A stretch of 64,000 nucleotides of DNA from NCBI RefSeq assembly GCF_022321485.1, contig NZ_JAKOGG010000006.1:1-64000 (forward strand), read 5' to 3'. Shown here in pieces: positions 38,400 to 47,340 of the stretch (positions within the stretch are counted from its first letter, which is position 1; each line of letters starts with the position of its first letter). The DNA is from Shewanella electrica. Lineage in GTDB: Bacteria; Pseudomonadota; Gammaproteobacteria; Enterobacterales; Shewanellaceae. The translations under genes were made by a program, and so were the position numbers. The notes beneath the pieces are model-generated. The model was given only the letters and a program-made list of their open reading frames with translations, made no database searches and had not been told where the DNA came from.

Positions 38400-39807
38400 A
38401 GCTGCTTGATAGCTTGTCACGCACTTGATGGCGTGGCAATTGGTTCTTTAAGCGGTGACCTAAGTGCTTCACCATGCCCAATGGCACCTGCTGATAACTC
38501 ACTAAACATTCACCTTGCGCTGGCGCACTGCTGGTTAACGCAATATCGCGCCCCATCAAAAACTCAATTGCTTGCGCTTCATCCAACTCGATAGCATCCG
38601 CCGCTGCGCCCAGCGCTGACAACGCCTCTTGTTGTAACTTTATGCCGTGCTTACTCAGCTCTGCCAGCTTTAAGCCGATGCGCTGAAACCGAATCAACGG
38701 CAACAACGGGGCGATGCCGTGCGGGAACAACCATAGTTCATCATCGCGTTGCCATACATCGTCAATGTTGAGCTCTGCGTTGAGCCTCTCTGCCACATAG
38801 CGTTGCAGTTCGGCAAAGGTTTTAGCGTTGACTTGGGCAAATGGAAACTTGCGCTGTGCTTTGGGGGCGGGTTTTAGCCGTTCAACTGAAGCGGTTTTGC
38901 GTAGCTTGGCGACAAAGAAGCCTTCGCTATCGTAAATTTGCGGCCAAATGTGCAAAAAGCCTTCATCACTGCAGGCTTTATCTGCGCCATCAAACAAGTG
39001 TTCTAGCGAGACAAACTCCACCGCATGTGGGTAAGTTTGCTTGAGGAAGTGACACACCTGATGGTTTTCTAATTTATTCAACGTACAAGTGGAATACACT
39101 AAGGTGCCTCCGGGCTTGAGTGCTTGAAACGCGGAGATGATCAAATCTCGTTGCGTTGCGGCAATCTCATCAATATCGCTTTGGCGCCAGTCTTTCAGGG
39201 CGAGCGGATCTTTACGAATGGTGCCTTCGCCACTGCAAGGCGCGTCCAGCAAAATGGCATCAAACGTTTCGTACAGATACTCACCAAATACCCGCGCATC
39301 AAAATGCGTCATGGCGGTGTTGCTTACGCCCATTCGGGCAATATTGGCATGGAGAATTTTGGTACGGCTTGAAGAATATTCATTGGCAACCAACACACCT
39401 TGGTTGTGCATCAACGCCGCGATTTGCGTGGTCTTTGAACCCGGTGCAGATGCCATGTCCAACACGTAATCGGCTTGGTCTAGTGCAGCAAACAATGCCG
39501 TTGGCGGCATCATTGAACTTGCTTCTTGGATGTAAAATAAACCTTGCAGATGTTCTACAGTATTACCGGGTTGTACGTTATCGGGGGCGGTAAACCAAAA
39601 ACCATCAGCGCACCAAGGAATCGCGCTGAGTTGCCAACCTTTGGCAATAAGCTGTTCAGCGAGTGCCGCCGAGGTGATTTTTAGTGTGTTAACTCGCAGC
39701 GACGGACGCAGTGGCTTGTCACAATAGGCGATAAAGTCATCCATCGACAGCCCATCAGGCAAATCTTGGGCGATGCTATTGATAAAATCTTGATTTAATT
39801 GAACCAT
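38377..39807 (-). CDS. rsmF: 16S rRNA m5C1407 methyltransferase RsmF
   Basis: This 476-residue NOL1/NOP2/Sun enzyme methylates C1407 of 16S rRNA. SAM motif DMASAPGSKTTQIA, motif IV LDAPCSGEGTIRKDP and the catalytic cysteine in YSTCTLNKLENHQV are all present; a PUA-like C-terminal part follows. The last residues (LGTVGNE) and the TAA stop come from the end of repeat copy 3, so the native C-terminal tail has been replaced. It is divergent from the SpmAB-like gene at 39878. Confidence 0.95.
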   Translation of the reverse strand: MVQLNQDFINSIAQDLPDGLSMDDFIAYCDKPLRPSLRVNTLKITSAALAEQLIAKGWQLSAIPWCADGFWFTAPDNVQPGNTVEHLQGLFYIQEASSMMPPTALFAALDQADYVLDMASAPGSKTTQIAALMHNQGVLVANEYSSSRTKILHANIARMGVSNTAMTHFDARVFGEYLYETFDAILLDAPCSGEGTIRKDPLALKDWRQSDIDEIAATQRDLIISAFQALKPGGTLVYSTCTLNKLENHQVCHFLKQTYPHAVEFVSLEHLFDGADKACSDEGFLHIWPQIYDSEGFFVAKLRKTASVERLKPAPKAQRKFPFAQVNAKTFAELQRYVAERLNAELNIDDVWQRDDELWLFPHGIAPLLPLIRFQRIGLKLAELSKHGIKLQQEALSALGAAADAIELDEAQAIEFLMGRDIALTSSAPAQGECLVSYQQVPLGMVKHLGHRLKNQLPRHQVRDKLSSSLGTVGNE

Positions 39808-39877
39808 AACCGATAAAACAGCATTACAAAGTGCGCGGATTATAGCACCTGCCGATTCAAAAAGCTGGAGAGCGATT

Positions 39878-41104
39878 TTGCTTAATAAAATTTGGACTTA
39901 CTTTTTTGTCATCGCGTTGGCGGCGATAGTGTGGCGTTTAGCTCACGGTGATACACAAGTCGCTGGTGTTGCCATAAAAGCCGTATTTGATAGCGCCGAA
40001 TTGGCGGCAACTATCGCGTTAGGGCTAATCGGTGTGCTGAGCCTGTGGATGGGCTTAATGAGGTTGGGGGAACAGTCCGGCATGATCGGCTTGATCTCGC
40101 GGATATTTGAGCCGCTATTAGGTAAGTTAATGCCGGAATTGCCCAAAGGTGACCGTGCTTTTGGTAGCGTGACCATGAACCTCACCGCCAATATGTTTGG
40201 CCTCGATAATGCCGCTACACCGCTTGGACTTAAGGCGATGGAAGATCTGCAACGGCATAATCCCAGTAAAGATACTGCCAGTAACGCGCAGATTATGTTT
40301 TTGGTGCTGAACACCTCATCGGTGACATTAGTGCCGGTGACGATATTTCTTTATCGCGCCCAGCAGGGCGCTGCTGCTCCCGCCGATGTGTTTCTGCCAA
40401 TTCTGTTAGCAACCTCTGCCTCAACGTTGGCGGGGTTGATATCGGTGGCGGTGATGCAACGCTTGCCGCTGCTTAATTTAACCTTTGCCGCTTATGCGGG
40501 TGTATGCCTTACCTTGTTTGGTGCGATGATCGCTTACCTGACCACCTTGACGGCCGATGCGATCGGCGCGATGTCCACACTCATCGGTAATTTAGTGTTG
40601 CTTAGCTTAGTCTTTTTATTGGTGCTTGCGGCGGTGGTGCGCAAGGTGCCGGTGTATGACGAGTTCGTTGAGGGCGCCAAAGAGGGCTTTAGCCAATCTG
40701 TAAAACTGATCCCGTATTTATTAGCGATGCTGCTGGCCATTGCGTTATTGCGTGGCTCTGGTGCGTTAGACCTATTTTTGGATGCCGTGCGTTGGTGTGT
40801 CAATTCCGTTGGTTTAGATAACCGCTTTGTAGATGCGCTGCCCACCGGCTTAATGCAGCCGTTAAGTGGCTCTGGTGCACGTGCTCTGGCGCTGGAAACG
40901 ATGTCGCATTACGGCGTTGATTCATTCCCGGGGCGTCTATCCGCCATCTTCCAAGGCAGTACCGAAACCACGTTTTATGTATTTGCCGTGTATTTTGGGG
41001 CTGTCGGCATCAGAAATGGCCGTCATGCCATCGGTTGCGGTCTGATAGCCGACTTGACCGGGATTATCGCCGCGATATTTGTCGCGTATTGGTTTTATGG
41101 GTGA
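39878..41104 (+). CDS. SpmA/SpmB-like nucleoside-recognition membrane protein
   Basis: This 408-residue polytopic protein resembles a fusion of spore maturation proteins SpmA (N-terminal half, GDRAFGSVTMNLTANMFGLDNAATPLG) and SpmB (C-terminal half, PLSGSGARALALETM and STETTFYVFAVYFGAVG). Such fusions occur in non-sporulating proteobacteria; the transported substrate is unknown. The start is TTG with GGAGAG 8 nt upstream. It interrupts the neighbourhood of rsmF and letAB, which are adjacent in E. coli. Confidence 0.87.
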   Translation: MLNKIWTYFFVIALAAIVWRLAHGDTQVAGVAIKAVFDSAELAATIALGLIGVLSLWMGLMRLGEQSGMIGLISRIFEPLLGKLMPELPKGDRAFGSVTMNLTANMFGLDNAATPLGLKAMEDLQRHNPSKDTASNAQIMFLVLNTSSVTLVPVTIFLYRAQQGAAAPADVFLPILLATSASTLAGLISVAVMQRLPLLNLTFAAYAGVCLTLFGAMIAYLTTLTADAIGAMSTLIGNLVLLSLVFLLVLAAVVRKVPVYDEFVEGAKEGFSQSVKLIPYLLAMLLAIALLRGSGALDLFLDAVRWCVNSVGLDNRFVDALPTGLMQPLSGSGARALALETMSHYGVDSFPGRLSAIFQGSTETTFYVFAVYFGAVGIRNGRHAIGCGLIADLTGIIAAIFVAYWFYG

Positions 41105-41190
41105 GAGTGCTTAAGGGGAAATGAATAATGCTTCAACTTAACGCTGCCCCATTGCATGCTTTAACATCGTTTGCTGGAAGATTATGAGAC

Positions 41191-41307
41191 ATGATTGTTG
41201 ACCAAATTTTAGTAATGCTACAGAGTGACTATTCTATCGGTGGCAATTCACTACAGATTTGGGCATTAGGCGTAAGAGGGCTTTTATGGAACTTTCAAAT
41301 ACTCTAA
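41191..41307 (+). CDS. Possible 38-residue leader-type ORF
   Basis: ATG 41191 to TAA 41307 encodes a short hydrophobic peptide (starts MIVDQILVMLQSDYS). It overlaps the start of the downstream membrane gene by 22 bp, which would allow coupling. There is a weak GGAAG-GAGAC leader. It may be chance or the remnant of a membrane protein N-terminus. Confidence 0.2.
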   Translation: MIVDQILVMLQSDYSIGGNSLQIWALGVRGLLWNFQIL

Positions 41308-41819
41308 CAATTTCTCAATTAGCATTTGGTGTAAATGCAGTTATTGGATTTATGCTCACGCGTTACTTTAATGAAATAAATAGCTTCACTGAGGCGGGGT
41401 CGCGATTTATTGGTGAGTACAAAGTACACGAAGCATCTTTTGATGTTGAGGAAGATGACTTAATTAAAGCTGTAGAGCGCGTGTTGCCTGACTTCAAAAT
41501 GATATCAAAAATATATCTGATAATTATGTTTTACTCGCTTCTGTGTGTCATTGTTAGTTTCAGCGTATTGATTATAGCTTCGTTATACCCAGCGCTTGAT
41601 GTTAGCAGTTTTGTATTTGTTCTTATTTCATTTATTTTAGTTGTTCTAAATCCTTTTATTTATCATGTGGTTGAATGTAGATTTGTCATAGAATACGAAC
41701 ATGCCAAAATGTTTATGGAAGATATAAATCAATATGCTGAAGATTCTGAGAAGTTGCAACCATTCAAATCATTGATATTCCTAGAAAGTTATAAAAGAAA
41801 ACATAATTACAAGTGGTAA
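41286..41819 (+). CDS. Hypothetical two-helix membrane protein
   Basis: This 177-residue protein is not recognised. Two strongly hydrophobic helices are predicted at about 74-100 and 106-128; a third, weaker one lies at 10-26. The C-terminus is basic (ESYKRKHNYKW). I chose ATG 41286, which has AAGAGGG about 5 nt upstream; an alternative TTG at 41259 adds nine residues. The DNA is clearly AT-richer than the flanking rsmF and spmAB-like genes, which suggests acquisition by transfer. Confidence 0.6.
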   Translation: MELSNTLTISQLAFGVNAVIGFMLTRYFNEINSFTEAGSRFIGEYKVHEASFDVEEDDLIKAVERVLPDFKMISKIYLIIMFYSLLCVIVSFSVLIIASLYPALDVSSFVFVLISFILVVLNPFIYHVVECRFVIEYEHAKMFMEDINQYAEDSEKLQPFKSLIFLESYKRKHNYKW

Positions 41820-42443
41820 TAGCGAATCCCTAACCGGGTAGCAGTAGAAACGCAATGGCTAAATTCAATAGTGGAAAGGCATACCACGGGTCTGAAGTCA
41901 GGGCGTGAGCGTACTTCGTTTGTTTCTTGAACAAGTCGTATTCGAGCTTAAAAACTAAGTCAATTTCCACAAAATTTGCCGAGAAAATACAAATTGTTTA
42001 GTTCAAAAGATAAACGCATTGCTTGTTTGATAAACGAAGAGGTTAGTGTGCTCTCACCTTGGGTCTGAAGTAGTCATGAACGGAGGTCTTACCTGAGCAA
42101 CAGGTACCGACTATTTCTACTTTTTTTCCTAAGTGCCCAGATAAGCACATCATGCGAGTTTTAGATTATGAAGTCAGGTCAGAAGACTGTAAAATCCATA
42201 ACACTTTGAGTTTTCAATAAAAACTAAGCGTTTTTTACACTGGCTTTTGAGCTCTATTGTGAGAGCTGTAAGCACAAAGATTTTGTGAAAATTTCAAATA
42301 CTGGCTGGCATGGTGGTACTCATGATCAGACACTATACAAATCCAACTTATAACAAAGCTAAGCACATTTGCCCATGCAAAAGACGCATAGATTGGACTT
42401 CGCTGTCGCTCGGCCAGTGTTGCATTACAAGGGAAGGTATCGA
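41820..42443. other. 624-bp AT-rich noncoding stretch
   Basis: No ORF with a plausible ribosome site was found. It contains two short direct repeats GGGTCTGAAGT (near 41889 and 42060). Near its right end (42349-42429) is TTATAACAAAGC followed by a weak stem TTGGACTTCGCT ... GCTCGGCCAG and GTTGCAT, a layout that recalls an integron attC site but does not meet its consensus. Otherwise nothing is recognised. Confidence 0.4.
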
Positions 42444-43211
42444 ATGGCATCAAGATTTTTCTCAGACCCAGAATCAGTACTAGGGACATTAGCGAGATTA
42501 TTCGCAGCTGATGGTGCTGCGAGAGAAGTGGCTATCTTGACTTACTCTACGCCAGAAATCGTAGAGTCACATTACGATAATTGGAACGGAGGTACGTATT
42601 ATTTCAATCTATTCTTGCATGTTCCAATTAATCTGTACCCGCAGGTAGAAGGCTCAAAGGACCAAATAGCAACTGCGATAAAGGAACAAATCCAAGTATT
42701 CCTGCAAGGCAATGAGCATGAGATCCTTTCGGAAATTGCCATTGTCCCTGCTGTTGTTGACGATCCTCAATGGCGTGAAAAAGCAGCAGCTTGGTTGTCT
42801 GGTTCAAAAGTATCTAATCAAGGCCGAGTAAGATCAGATAATGTTGCTCCTCTTACGCAAGATGGTTTGCTTTTCAGATCCCGACCCGAAATTCATGTTT
42901 ATAAAGCATTAAAAGCAACTGGCGTATCATTTGCTCCACTTCCGGTTTTTATTAGAGGAGGCGAGTCTTACAGTCGTATTGAACCTGATTTTGTACTTAT
43001 CTATAAGGGCATCACAATGGTTCTTGAAGTCGATGGTGATACAGTGCATACAGAAACACCTGCCGAAGCTCAGGCAAGAATTCGGACGCTCCAACATGAA
43101 GGTGTTCATGTAGAGCGTATCGCTGCAAGTGAGTGCGATACGCCGCAAAAAGCTAAAGAAGTTGCAGAAAAGGTTTTAAATACATTTCAAAAGCTCAAAG
43201 ATGCAAAATAA
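42444..43211 (+). CDS. Putative PD-(D/E)XK-type nuclease, possible solitary defence gene
   Basis: This 255-residue protein has two parts. Residues 1-110 form an N-terminal domain with HYDNWNGGTYYFNLFLHVP (43-61), a pattern that I recall in some solitary bacterial defence-type proteins but cannot name. Residues 140-255 look like a Vsr/DUF559-type restriction-endonuclease fold: Glu149 (RPEIHVYKAL), Asp182 (EPDF), Glu195-Val-Asp197-Gly (LEVDGD), His202, then RIRTLQHEGVHVERIAASE. I chose ATG 42444, with GGAAGG 6 nt upstream; a longer start at 42369 lacks one. The gene lies alone in AT-rich DNA. Nuclease activity and a defence role are inference. Confidence 0.6.
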   Translation: MASRFFSDPESVLGTLARLFAADGAAREVAILTYSTPEIVESHYDNWNGGTYYFNLFLHVPINLYPQVEGSKDQIATAIKEQIQVFLQGNEHEILSEIAIVPAVVDDPQWREKAAAWLSGSKVSNQGRVRSDNVAPLTQDGLLFRSRPEIHVYKALKATGVSFAPLPVFIRGGESYSRIEPDFVLIYKGITMVLEVDGDTVHTETPAEAQARIRTLQHEGVHVERIAASECDTPQKAKEVAEKVLNTFQKLKDAK

Positions 43212-43390
43212 GTCTAACAAAAAGCTGCACGACGAATTCGATTTTGTGTATTGCGCGTTGCAACGTTTTCAGACAAAAATGCTCGCCGTAATATGTTCAG
43301 GTGAGCTTGGAACTACCCCATAGAATTTTTATCCGAAACTGACGAGTTAGAGTTAAGGTTTCAACTCGGAATTGTCCAATGCTTTGCTAG

Positions 43391-43420
43391 AAAGGCGGAC
43401 TTTTATTGAGTCCGCCTTTT
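43391..43420. terminator. Terminator between accessory patch and letB
   Basis: AAAGGCGGACT and AGTCCGCCTTT arms with a 7-nt loop; A-run left, T-run right, so it works for both strands. It is 50 bp from the letB stop. Confidence 0.9.
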
Positions 43421-43468
43421 GCATTTTTATCAGTTCCGAATCCATCGGTTTTTAATAATCATTAGCCA

Positions 43469-46069
43469 CTACAAGGTTGGTGACCAGCTAAGCCATTTTT
43501 CTTCTGGCTTGTCGGCTAGTTCGAATTGCTGAGGTAGTTGCTCTGCTGCGGTAGCGGGGTGTTCAGTAGCAACTCCAATGCCGCCGGTGAGAATGGTTTC
43601 TACCGAGCCCGCATCAATCTGCACGCCGGAGAAAATCCCCGCATCCACTTTTATGCCAGACAAATCAAAGAAGCGGCTGCTGGCATTGATCAAGTGACGA
43701 TAACGTTCAGCGATGATGGCGTTAATCACTACATGGTCACCACTGTCGGCTAACTGATATTGCGCCACTTTACCAATCAAAATACCGCGATAGAAAATGC
43801 CAGTACCTTGTTTGATTGAGCCTAGCTCCGCGCGTACCAAACTGAGTTGCAGCGGGTTACCGTTATCAATGCCATCATCGGCAGCTTGCACTGCAAAACT
43901 GTCAGCACGTGTCGTTTGTTTACCGGGCGTGACGCTGATAAAGGGACCAGTGAGCACTGCGGTTGCGTTTTTCACGCCCCGTAGCGATAGCTCGGCGTCT
44001 TCAATACGATATTGGCTATCACTACGCAGCAGTTGATCGGCAAAGCGCCCATCGATATAAGCGCTGGCGCGTAGGCTTTGCAGATCGTCGGCCAAATGTA
44101 CTTGGGCAATGGTACCGACCGAGTTACCTAGGTAACGAATATCAGCGCCAGCTTTCATGGCTGAATTGACTGGGAGTTGTAAGGTGAACGGTACTGATTG
44201 GCGTTCAGCCAAGCTTTTAGAGGCATATAGCAAGTGGTTGTCGCTAGCTGATTCATCAAGCAAACCAAGCGAAATACCGCCTTTTAAAATGCCGGAAAGT
44301 GGTGCTACTGCAACGTTGACCCCGCCTAAGCCACCATCAATGGTCAGTGCTTCAGTTGGCCAAAAGATGCTGCGTTCGTTAAGTAATGATTGGTAGGTAT
44401 GCTCAATTGCCAGTGATATAGCGAACTGATCTTGTTCTGCCTGCCACTTCACTCCGGCAACTTGGCCAATCTTCATTTTTTTGTAGTACACGTCGCTACC
44501 GGGATTGACTGCGACGCTGCTGCTATACAACTGCCATGTGAGTTGTTGCGCTTGCTGCTGTGCCAGTTGTGCTTGCTCTGCCGATTCATAGATAGGTAAG
44601 GTGGCATCGGCAGTTAATGCTGCGCCGTTACCGGGGCGTAGGTCGATACGGCCTTTGGTCAGGTTGCCAACGTCAGTGCCTTTAATTTCAATACCATCCA
44701 GCGATGCGTTAACTTGCACCGGTGGCTGCACAATAAAGTCACTGCCTTGCGTCACCAGATTTTTGAATGGCGCCTCAATTTCAACCTCAACATTCACTTG
44801 GCTAAAATCTTTCGCTAAGTTAACGCCAGTAACTTGGCCGATAGTAACATTGCGATAGCGAATTTCTGCCCCAACGGCTGCGCCCGGATTATTATCGGCG
44901 TGTAACGTCAGTTTGAGCGGATTACCGTCTAGCTCAGGCGCGCTGCTAAGTAGCGGGTATTCAGTTTGTGCGGCGCCAGTGCCGGGACTAAAACGAATAA
45001 CATTGCCGCTGATTAAGCGTTCTGGATGGCTGATCTTGCTTAATGACAGTTGCGCACCCTCGGTCCAAAATTCGGCGGTGCCGCCAATCAATTCGGAGTA
45101 GGGGGTATCCATACGCACATGAATGGCTACGCCGTCCTCGGTAAGACGCAACTCTTCTACTTCACCTACTGGTAAGTCGCGAAACACCACATCCGTGCCG
45201 ATTTTAATGCCGTCAGCAGATTTGGCTGTCAGCAAAAAGCTTGCACCACCGTGGGCTTCTTTCTCGTTATTGTAGAGTTGGTACAGCTGTTCAGATTCAG
45301 CTTCTTTGGAGGCATCTGGTGAACTGAAACTGACGCCACCGGCCAAGATTGACGCGATACTTTCGGTATCCACTTTAATGCCGGCCAAGGACGCATCCAC
45401 TCGAACGCCGGAGACGTTCCAAAAGCGTGAGTCTTGCTTAACTAAATGCGCATATTGGTGTTGCACAAAGCCTTTGAGTTGAATGTGATGCTTTTCATCG
45501 AGGTGGTAACTAACAATGTTACCTACGGGAATTTGGCGATAGAAAATAGGCGAGCCAACATCAAGTGAACCGAGTTTATCGGCTTTCAATTCAACCACTA
45601 AACCATCTTCAGATGGTACGATGGCCGGTGATTCGCGCTCCGCTTCAAAATGGTCGCGATAATCGCCGTCGCCGGGCAGCATGCCAATATAGTTGCCGGA
45701 GAACAGCGCATCTAGCCCTTCAACACCGGTGATGGTTGCTTTAGGGGTGACCAACCAAAATTTAGTGCTGTCTTTCAATAGGTTGCCAGCGCGATAGTCC
45801 AGCACCAGATCAACGTTCACGCCTTTCAGTTGGTCATCAATGGAAATATCGACCACTTTACCCACGTTCAGGCCTTTATAGCGCACTAAGGTTTTGCTGA
45901 CATCGATCCCGGTGGCACTTGGAAAATGCACTCGCACGTCGATACCCGATTCGCGAATGCTTTTAATCCCTAACCACGCGCCCAACGCCAGTGCGATGAT
46001 GGGCAGTAACCACACGGGAGAGAACAGTTTTTTGCGCACAACTTTTGGTTGTTCAGGAGTTGTCATCAT
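43469..46069 (-). CDS. letB: LetB (YebT/PqiB-like) seven-MCE lipid transport protein
   Basis: This 866-residue protein has one N-terminal membrane helix (about 17-36) followed by seven MCE (MlaD) domains, each opening with a pattern like GTDVVFRDLPVGEV; I count starts at about 40, 160, 275, 395, 515, 625 and 745. In E. coli LetB stacks these into a tube that spans the periplasm and moves phospholipids between membranes. The number of MCE units separates it from PqiB (three). It overlaps the second letA gene by 17 bp. Confidence 0.94.
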   Translation of the reverse strand: MMTTPEQPKVVRKKLFSPVWLLPIIALALGAWLGIKSIRESGIDVRVHFPSATGIDVSKTLVRYKGLNVGKVVDISIDDQLKGVNVDLVLDYRAGNLLKDSTKFWLVTPKATITGVEGLDALFSGNYIGMLPGDGDYRDHFEAERESPAIVPSEDGLVVELKADKLGSLDVGSPIFYRQIPVGNIVSYHLDEKHHIQLKGFVQHQYAHLVKQDSRFWNVSGVRVDASLAGIKVDTESIASILAGGVSFSSPDASKEAESEQLYQLYNNEKEAHGGASFLLTAKSADGIKIGTDVVFRDLPVGEVEELRLTEDGVAIHVRMDTPYSELIGGTAEFWTEGAQLSLSKISHPERLISGNVIRFSPGTGAAQTEYPLLSSAPELDGNPLKLTLHADNNPGAAVGAEIRYRNVTIGQVTGVNLAKDFSQVNVEVEIEAPFKNLVTQGSDFIVQPPVQVNASLDGIEIKGTDVGNLTKGRIDLRPGNGAALTADATLPIYESAEQAQLAQQQAQQLTWQLYSSSVAVNPGSDVYYKKMKIGQVAGVKWQAEQDQFAISLAIEHTYQSLLNERSIFWPTEALTIDGGLGGVNVAVAPLSGILKGGISLGLLDESASDNHLLYASKSLAERQSVPFTLQLPVNSAMKAGADIRYLGNSVGTIAQVHLADDLQSLRASAYIDGRFADQLLRSDSQYRIEDAELSLRGVKNATAVLTGPFISVTPGKQTTRADSFAVQAADDGIDNGNPLQLSLVRAELGSIKQGTGIFYRGILIGKVAQYQLADSGDHVVINAIIAERYRHLINASSRFFDLSGIKVDAGIFSGVQIDAGSVETILTGGIGVATEHPATAAEQLPQQFELADKPEEKWLSWSPTL

Positions 46070-46682
46070 TTTTATCCAGTTGATCCCAAAGTAGCCGCGT
46101 ATCCAAAGTTTTGGCGGCTAACTGAGTAAATAAAATAACCAGTGCAAAGGCGGTAGCGGCAGGGGCGGGTTGTGCATCCAGCAATTGCCCCATATTCACT
46201 AATGCTACCGATAACGATATGACGAATAGATCGAGCATCGACCAGCGGCCAATCCATTCAATAATATGAAAACCTGTAGTGAGTTTACGTTTTGATATCG
46301 GTATTTTGAAGGTGATCGCCGACAGATAAAATCCTAAGCCAAGTATCTTCAACCACGGCACTAAAATACTGGCAGTAAATACAATAATGGCAATTGGCAG
46401 CAGGTCGGCATGCACTAATCGCAAAATGCCGGAGAAAATCGTTTCGTGGGTGACATTGCCGCTTTTCACCAAAGTGGTGATTGGATAGATATTGGCTGGC
46501 ACCAATAAAATGGCGGCGGTGATCAACAACGCCCAACTGCTTTGCAGGCTGCGGTAGTCACGTGGTGTAATCTTGGCGTGGCAACGGTCGCAATACTGCT
46601 CATGTTGGTCATTGAGCAGGCCACAGACATGGCAGCGATAGATGCCTAAATCGAGTCCTCTAGCTTTCGTCGCTGGCTTCAC
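46053..46682 (-). CDS. LetA/PqiA-like membrane protein, C-terminal half gene
   Basis: This 209-residue protein carries a zinc ribbon (YRCHVCG ... YCDRCHAK, residues 15-37) and four predicted helices, matching the second half of E. coli LetA (YebS, about 427 residues). It overlaps the gene for the first half by 23 bp in another frame and letB by 17 bp. Both halves keep complete zinc ribbons and starts, so this looks like an inherited split and not a frameshift. It probably forms the inner-membrane partner of LetB. Confidence 0.9.
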   Translation of the reverse strand: MKPATKARGLDLGIYRCHVCGLLNDQHEQYCDRCHAKITPRDYRSLQSSWALLITAAILLVPANIYPITTLVKSGNVTHETIFSGILRLVHADLLPIAIIVFTASILVPWLKILGLGFYLSAITFKIPISKRKLTTGFHIIEWIGRWSMLDLFVISLSVALVNMGQLLDAQPAPAATAFALVILFTQLAAKTLDTRLLWDQLDKNDDNS

Positions 46683-47340
46683 CTACATATCCCCACATGT
46701 GTTCGAGATTATATTCTCGCTGCAAAAATAGCGTCACCACAAACAATAAAGTGAAGCACAGTGTGCCTAAGCCGAAATAGACATCAGCAAAATCAGACAA
46801 CTGAAACGAGGTCACCAAAAAGCTGATCACATAGATTTCGAGCATCGAAAGCTGACTAATGAGTCCGTGGTAACGTAGCAAGCCATTTAAGGTGTCGCGG
46901 CCAAACTTAGTGCGATACCAACCTGTTTGCACAATTAGCACTTGCGCCAGAATGGAGCAAAGTAACACTGCTGGTGCCAACACTGCGCCAAGCAATACGC
47001 CTAAACCAACAACCCAATAGCCTTGGTGCCAAACCGCCATCGCGCCATCAAACACGGTGCTGGTACGAATACTGCCAAGAAAATGCAGCTCTAACACTGG
47101 ATAAATCATTGCTGGGATATATAACAAGATGGCGGTAATGCACAGCGCCATGACCCCATTGAGCGCACAATAGGGTTTATCGTATAACGGTGTATTGCAT
47201 TGCGGGCATACGGCTCTAACACCTGACGGCAGCGCGCGTTTGCTGACCACTAAATCACACCCACTGCACACAATCAGATTGCAATGCTTACCCGGCTTAA
47301 CCGGTGTCATTAACATAGGGGGAACGACTCCAACAGGCAT
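46660..47340 (-). CDS. LetA/PqiA-like membrane protein, N-terminal half gene
   Basis: This 226-residue protein has a zinc ribbon (IVCSGCDLVV ... AVCPQCNTPLY) and four predicted helices, matching the first half of LetA. It is the first gene of the minus-strand letA1-letA2-letB operon. The start region faces the divergent yebG promoter at 47451-47470. I see no clear -10/-35 on the minus strand. Confidence 0.9.
   Translation of the reverse strand: MPVGVVPPMLMTPVKPGKHCNLIVCSGCDLVVSKRALPSGVRAVCPQCNTPLYDKPYCALNGVMALCITAILLYIPAMIYPVLELHFLGSIRTSTVFDGAMAVWHQGYWVVGLGVLLGAVLAPAVLLCSILAQVLIVQTGWYRTKFGRDTLNGLLRYHGLISQLSMLEIYVISFLVTSFQLSDFADVYFGLGTLCFTLLFVVTLFLQREYNLEHMWGYVGEASDES

Noticed and set aside
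43212-43360. Full attC site after the nuclease gene
   Set aside because: Only the GTCTAAC core fits; no complementary GTTAGAC end and no inner stem could be found, so it is not listed as a feature.
46660-46682. Frameshift breaking a single letA
   Set aside because: Both halves have complete zinc ribbons, a proper start and coherent ends; a 23-bp overlap fits two adjacent genes.
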